The position numbers were made by a program, and so were the translations under genes. The notes below the pieces were generated by a model, which saw nothing but the letters and a program-made list of their open reading frames with translations, was not told the origin of the DNA and made no database searches. A stretch of DNA of 64,000 bases from Mycolicibacillus parakoreensis (GTDB lineage: Bacteria; Actinomycetota; Actinomycetes; Mycobacteriales; Mycobacteriaceae): contig NZ_CP092365.1 of the NCBI RefSeq assembly GCF_022370835.2, positions 310,001 to 374,000 on the forward strand, read 5' to 3'. The first letter of the stretch is position 1, and every line of letters begins with the position of its first letter. Below are positions 60,471 to 64,000 of this stretch, one piece after another.

Positions 60471-61432
60471 CGGCGCCGCTGGCGACGCTGCGGACGACGG
60501 TGCGCCGGTTCGCCGCCGCCTGGCTGGCGCCGGCCGAGCACTGGTGCGTGGCGCTCTCCGGCGGACCGGACTCGCTGGCGTTGACCGCGGTGGCCGCCCG
60601 GCTGCGCCCCACCACCGCGCTCATCGTCGACCACCGGCTGCAGCCCGGCTCGGCGCAGGTCGCGGCCACCGCCCGGGCGCAGGCCCTGGCGCTGGGCTGC
60701 GTCGACGCCCGGGTGCTCACGGTCACCGTCGGCACCGGCGGCGGCCCCGAGGCGGCCGCCCGCCGCGCCCGCTACACCGCGCTGCAGACCGCCCGCGACG
60801 GCGCGCCGGTGCTGCTGGGCCACACCCTCGACGACCAGGCCGAGACGGTGCTTTTGGGGCTGGGCCGCGGCTCGGGGCCCCGCTCGCTGGCCGGGATGCG
60901 CCCGTGCGACCCGCCGTGGCACCGGCCGCTGCTGGCGGTGCGCCGCGCGCTCACCCACGCCGCCTGCGCCGAGCTGGGGGTGGCCCCCTGGAGCGATCCG
61001 CACAACACCGACCGGCGGTTCACCCGCGCCCGGCTGCGCGCCGAGGTGCTGCCGCTGCTCGAGGAGGTGCTCGGCGGCGGGGTGGCCGAGGCCCTGGCGC
61101 GCACCGCGACCGCGCTGCGCGAGGACACCGCGGTGCTCGACGCGCTCGCCGAGGCGGCCCGCCCGGCCGCCGACGTCGACGGCGGGGCGCTGGCGGTGGC
61201 GGCGCTGGCCGCGCTGGCCGGCCCGGTGCGCCGACGGGTGATCCGGCGGTGGCTGCTCGACGGCGGCGCCGGCGGGCCCAGCGACCACCAGATCCGCCGC
61301 ATCGACGCGCTGGTCACCGACTGGCGCGGACAGGGCGGGGTGGCGATCGGGTCGGCGTTGACCCGCCGGCGGCTGGTCGCCGCGCGCCGCGACGCGCTGC
61401 TGGTGCTGCGCAGCGAACCGGTTGGTCGTTGA
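60449..61432 (+). CDS. tilS: tRNA(Ile)-lysidine synthase
   Basis: 327 residues. N-type ATP pyrophosphatase motif SGGPDS at 37-42, [14 protein letters not shown] and [20 protein letters not shown], followed by the TilS substrate-binding region ([20 protein letters not shown]). It converts C34 of tRNA-Ile(CAU) to lysidine, an essential reaction. ATG at 60449 lies inside the preceding gene (22-nt overlap). Confidence 0.95.
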   Translation: MDRSGALAAPLATLRTTVRRFAAAWLAPAEHWCVALSGGPDSLALTAVAARLRPTTALIVDHRLQPGSAQVAATARAQALALGCVDARVLTVTVGTGGGPEAAARRARYTALQTARDGAPVLLGHTLDDQAETVLLGLGRGSGPRSLAGMRPCDPPWHRPLLAVRRALTHAACAELGVAPWSDPHNTDRRFTRARLRAEVLPLLEEVLGGGVAEALARTATALREDTAVLDALAEAARPAADVDGGALAVAALAALAGPVRRRVIRRWLLDGGAGGPSDHQIRRIDALVTDWRGQGGVAIGSALTRRRLVAARRDALLVLRSEPVGR

Positions 61433-61457
61433 CTGTGGGGCATGGCACGCTGTGGTC

Positions 61458-62060
61458 GTGCCAGTGCAGCCGTACAACGGGGACATCAAATCGGTGCTGC
61501 TGTCCCAGGAGCGGATCCAAGCCCGGGTCGCCGAGCTCGGCGCCCAGATCGGCGCCGATTACGCCCACCTCGCCGCCGACCCCGACGCCGACCCCGGCGC
61601 GGCCCCGGGCGCCGGGAGCCGGGATCTGCTGCTGGTCACCGTGCTCAAAGGGGCGGTGCTGTTCGTCACCGACCTGGCCCGGGCGATCCCGCTGCCGACC
61701 CAGTTCGAGTTCATGGCGGTGAGCTCCTACGGGTCGTCGACGTCGTCGTCGGGGGTGGTGCGCATCCTCAAAGACCTCGACCGCGACATCAGCGACCGCG
61801 ACGTGCTGATCGTCGAGGACGTCGTCGACTCCGGGCTGACCCTGTCGTGGCTGCTGCGCAACCTCGCCACCCGCGGGCCGCGCTCGCTGCGGGTCTGCAC
61901 GCTGCTGCGCAAACTCGACGCGATGCGCACCGGCGTGGACATCTCCTACGTGGGTTTCGACATCCCCACCGGCTTCGTCGTCGGCTACGGGCTGGACTAC
62001 CTGGAGCGCTACCGCGACCTGCCCTACATCGGGACCCTGGACCCGCGGATCTACCGGTAG
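61458..62060 (+). CDS. hpt: Hypoxanthine-guanine phosphoribosyltransferase
   Basis: 200 residues. PRPP-binding [16 protein letters not shown], flexible-loop [15 protein letters not shown] and [12 protein letters not shown] are class I PRTase motifs. It salvages hypoxanthine and guanine. GTG at 61458 is the start that best matches the family; GTGs at 61452 and 61464 flank it. 25 bp after tilS, the usual tilS-hpt pair upstream of ftsH in actinobacteria, though ftsH is not next here. Confidence 0.95.
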   Translation: MPVQPYNGDIKSVLLSQERIQARVAELGAQIGADYAHLAADPDADPGAAPGAGSRDLLLVTVLKGAVLFVTDLARAIPLPTQFEFMAVSSYGSSTSSSGVVRILKDLDRDISDRDVLIVEDVVDSGLTLSWLLRNLATRGPRSLRVCTLLRKLDAMRTGVDISYVGFDIPTGFVVGYGLDYLERYRDLPYIGTLDPRIYR

Positions 62061-62080
62061 CCGCCGGTTCGCCGTGCCCG

Positions 62081-62160
62081 GCGGGTTTGTGCCGCCACGG
62101 CGGTTTGTGCCGCCACGGCGCCGCAGGGGGCCCCCTCACCGCCGTGGCGGCACAAACCGC
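62081..62160. terminator. Repeat-built bidirectional terminator between hpt and lpqG
   Basis: A 20-bp perfect inverted repeat, 62100-62119 against 62141-62160 (arms contain TTTGTGCCGCC and GGCGGCACAAA), with a 21-nt loop that itself contains the palindrome AGGGGGCCCCCT. The left arm is preceded at 62081-62100 by a near-identical direct copy (one extra G). It separates two convergent genes. Confidence 0.82.
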
Positions 62161-62185
62161 CCGGCGTGATCGTCCTCGGCGTCGG

Positions 62186-62926
62186 CTACTTCAGCTCCCA
62201 CACCGCTTCCACCGAGAAACTCACCGTCTGCTCCCCGGGCTCGACCGGCACGTCGGACAGGGCGCGCTGCGCCGGGCGCGGGCTCGGCCGCTCGGTCTGC
62301 GGACCGCCCGGGCGCTCCGACACCGAGATCACCGTGCCCAGCGTCAGCCCCGACAGCTGCGCGTACTGTTCGGCGCGATCCCGGGCGTCGGTGAACGCCC
62401 GCGCGCGGGCGTCGCGCACCAGCTGCGAATCGTTCTCGATCGAGTAGTTCACCGAGTTGAGCCGGGTGGCGTCGCCGCCGGTGCTCACGATCAGCGCCAG
62501 CGCCTCCGACGCCGAATCCAGCTCCCGGATCTTGACCCGGATCGCGTTGGTGGCGCGGTAGCCGGTGATCGTGCGCGCCTCGCCCGGTTCGCTGGTGTAC
62601 TGCGGCTGCAGGCTCACCGAGGTGGTGTTGATGTCGCTCTCGTCGACACCGGCGTCGAGCAGCGCGTCGATGAGCGCGCCCTGGCGCTCGTTGGTCTGGT
62701 TCATCGCCGCGGTCACATCGGGGGCGCTGAACTCGATGCCGACGTCGACGGTGAGCAGATCCGGGCTGCCCTGCACCTGGCCCTCGCCGATCACCGTGAC
62801 CTCGCGGACGCCGTCGTCGGCGGGGGAGGCGGTGTCGCAGCCGGCCACCCCGGCGAGGGTCAATACGGCCGCCACGGGGGCGAGCAACCGGCGGGTCAGT
62901 CTGCGGGGGTGCGGTGCGATCGGCAT
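62186..62926 (-). CDS. lpqG: SIMPL-domain lipoprotein LpqG (Rv3623)
   Basis: 246 residues. Lipoprotein signal with lipobox LAGVAGC (C30), then a SIMPL (DUF541) domain: REVTVIGEGQVQGSPDLLTVDVGIEF, TNAIRVKIREL, and SGLTLGTVISVSE. SIMPL proteins form periplasmic oligomers of uncertain role. ATG at 62926 is chosen, with AGGG 8 nt upstream; GTG at 62935 is the alternative. Convergent with hpt. Confidence 0.92.
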   Translation of the reverse strand: MPIAPHPRRLTRRLLAPVAAVLTLAGVAGCDTASPADDGVREVTVIGEGQVQGSPDLLTVDVGIEFSAPDVTAAMNQTNERQGALIDALLDAGVDESDINTTSVSLQPQYTSEPGEARTITGYRATNAIRVKIRELDSASEALALIVSTGGDATRLNSVNYSIENDSQLVRDARARAFTDARDRAEQYAQLSGLTLGTVISVSERPGGPQTERPSPRPAQRALSDVPVEPGEQTVSFSVEAVWELK

Positions 62927-62957
62927 GGTTGGCACCCTAACGTGCGGGCCGGCCGGC

Positions 62958-63932
62958 TCAGCGCAGCTCGGCGAGGAACTCCAGCAGCGCCGCGTTGACC
63001 TGCTCGGGGCGTTCCTGCTGCAGCCAGTGCCCGGCCCCGTCCAACACCAGTTCGCGATACGGGCCGGTCACCACCTCGGTGGCCCGGTCCGGCCGGGTGA
63101 ACCCGAGCACCGGGTCGGCGGAGCCGGCCAGAAACAGCGCCGGCACGGCGGTGGTCGCCCCGGCCAGCGCCGCGGTGGTCTCCCAGTTGCGGTCGAAGTT
63201 GCGGTACCAGTTCAGCGCGCCGGTGAACCCGGTGCGGGTGAACTCGGCGACGTAGTGATCCAGGTCGGCCGGGCGCAGCCAGTCCGGCAGCCCGTCGGGC
63301 TCGGGCAGCCGGTCGATGAACCCGGCCGGCCCGGGATCGGTCATCACCGCCGCGGCGGCCCGGTCGGCGGGCGGGCGCAGCCCGCCGAACATGCGCCGCA
63401 GGGTGCGCGCCGGATCCGCGCCCAGCTCGGCGTCGGCGACACCGGGCCGCTGGAAATACAGGATGTAGAAGAAGTTGTCGCCGACGAGCCGGCGCCACAC
63501 CGCGGTCGGCTTCTCCCGCGGCCGCGGCGTCGGCGGCACGCTGAGCCCCGCCGCGGCGGCCACCCGGTCGGAATGCAGCAACGCCGCGTTCCACACCACC
63601 GGGGCGCCCCAGTCGTGGCCGACCCAGACCGCGCGCTCGGCGCCGACATCGTCGAGCAGGCCCACCAGGTCGGCGGTGAGGTGGTGGATGTCGTAGGCGT
63701 CGACCGGGTCCGGGGCCGAGGACCGCCCGTAGCCGCGCTGATCGGGGGCGAGCACGTGATAGCCCGCGTCGGCCAGCGCCGGAATCTGGTGGCGCCACGA
63801 ATAGGCCAGCTCCGGGAAGCCGTGGGCGAGCAGCACCACCGGCGCGCCCGGCTCGCCGGCCTCGGTGACCTGCAGTCGCACGCCGTTGGTGTCGATGAAC
63901 CGCTGCCTGCCCGCCGTCGCGCCTGTCGTCAT
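62958..63932 (-). CDS. ephA: Epoxide hydrolase EphA (Rv3617)
   Basis: 324 residues. Alpha/beta hydrolase with oxyanion motif HGFPE, nucleophile D107 in VGHDWGAPVVW, cap-domain tyrosines (NWYRNFDRNW) and acid-base histidine in GAGHWLQQERPE. Hydrolyses epoxides to diols. ATG at 63932; GTG 6 nt upstream is possible. In M. tuberculosis PE/PPE and esx genes separate lpqG and ephA; here the two are 31 bp apart. Confidence 0.94.
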   Translation of the reverse strand: MTTGATAGRQRFIDTNGVRLQVTEAGEPGAPVVLLAHGFPELAYSWRHQIPALADAGYHVLAPDQRGYGRSSAPDPVDAYDIHHLTADLVGLLDDVGAERAVWVGHDWGAPVVWNAALLHSDRVAAAAGLSVPPTPRPREKPTAVWRRLVGDNFFYILYFQRPGVADAELGADPARTLRRMFGGLRPPADRAAAAVMTDPGPAGFIDRLPEPDGLPDWLRPADLDHYVAEFTRTGFTGALNWYRNFDRNWETTAALAGATTAVPALFLAGSADPVLGFTRPDRATEVVTGPYRELVLDGAGHWLQQERPEQVNAALLEFLAELR

Positions 63933-64000
63933 CGTCACACCCAAGCACAGCCGGTGGCGCCGCGAAACCAGGTGAGCGGCTCGGGGGCCCGCCATCGCGT

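Overview
This window is chromosomal DNA from a mycobacterium. It is very G+C-rich. Almost every gene matches a known M. tuberculosis protein family, and gene order follows the M. tuberculosis Rv3719-Rv3617 stretch with the window's + strand corresponding to the H37Rv minus strand. Many genes have a -10 box (TAnnnT) 6-8 nt before a GTG or ATG, the layout of mycobacterial leaderless mRNAs, and I used this to choose several starts.

Layout. 1-3726: partial FAD oxidase, SRPBCC protein, Ami1-type amidase, YbaB and RecR. 3734-8510: an accessory stretch with a TetR/heme-oxygenase-like divergent pair, two small membrane or secreted proteins, a decayed IS110 transposase and an F420-dependent oxidoreductase, ending at a long palindromic terminator and tRNA-Pro. 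8768-24581: cell-envelope and stress genes (PLP lyase, metallophosphoesterase, PonA2, WhiB4, two Get3-like ATPases, RidA, metallo-beta-lactamase fold protein, Crp, Nth, a thioredoxin-like protein, a Nudix CoA hydrolase, MarP, EphE, a holin-like membrane protein and a secreted protease). 24593-28953: acetyl-CoA synthetase, a conserved hypothetical, a putative Ms1-type RNA, a HAD phosphatase and 6C RNA. 29039-33577: a complete tad-type pilus operon. 33593-44803: PAS/GAF-like protein, SftH/MrfA-type helicase, CspA, topoisomerase I, adenylate cyclase, DNA polymerase III delta prime and tRNA-Thr. 44985-50909: an SRPBCC-DUF5995 fusion with a TetR gene, a large membrane protein, GalE1 and a flippase-like protein.

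The most notable region is 50989-57347. A promoter and a yybP-ykoY (Mn2+) riboswitch precede a small glycine-rich membrane protein, a roughly 1,490-residue P-type ATPase and a TerC-family membrane protein. The ATPase appears to be a tandem fusion: its N-terminal half aligns with a P-type ATPase core but has lost the KTGT and GDGxND motifs, while its C-terminal half has intact catalytic motifs and a SERCA-like M6 (NxxTD). I read this as a manganese-responsive cation efflux module inserted between the Rv3630 and ppa orthologues.

The window ends with ppa, a DD-carboxypeptidase, a zincin, tilS, hpt, an unusual repeat-built bidirectional terminator, LpqG and EphA. Blocks present at the equivalent places in M. 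tuberculosis (PE/PPE/esx genes between lpqG and ephA, dppABCD next to acs, PE_PGRS genes beside the tad cluster) are absent here.
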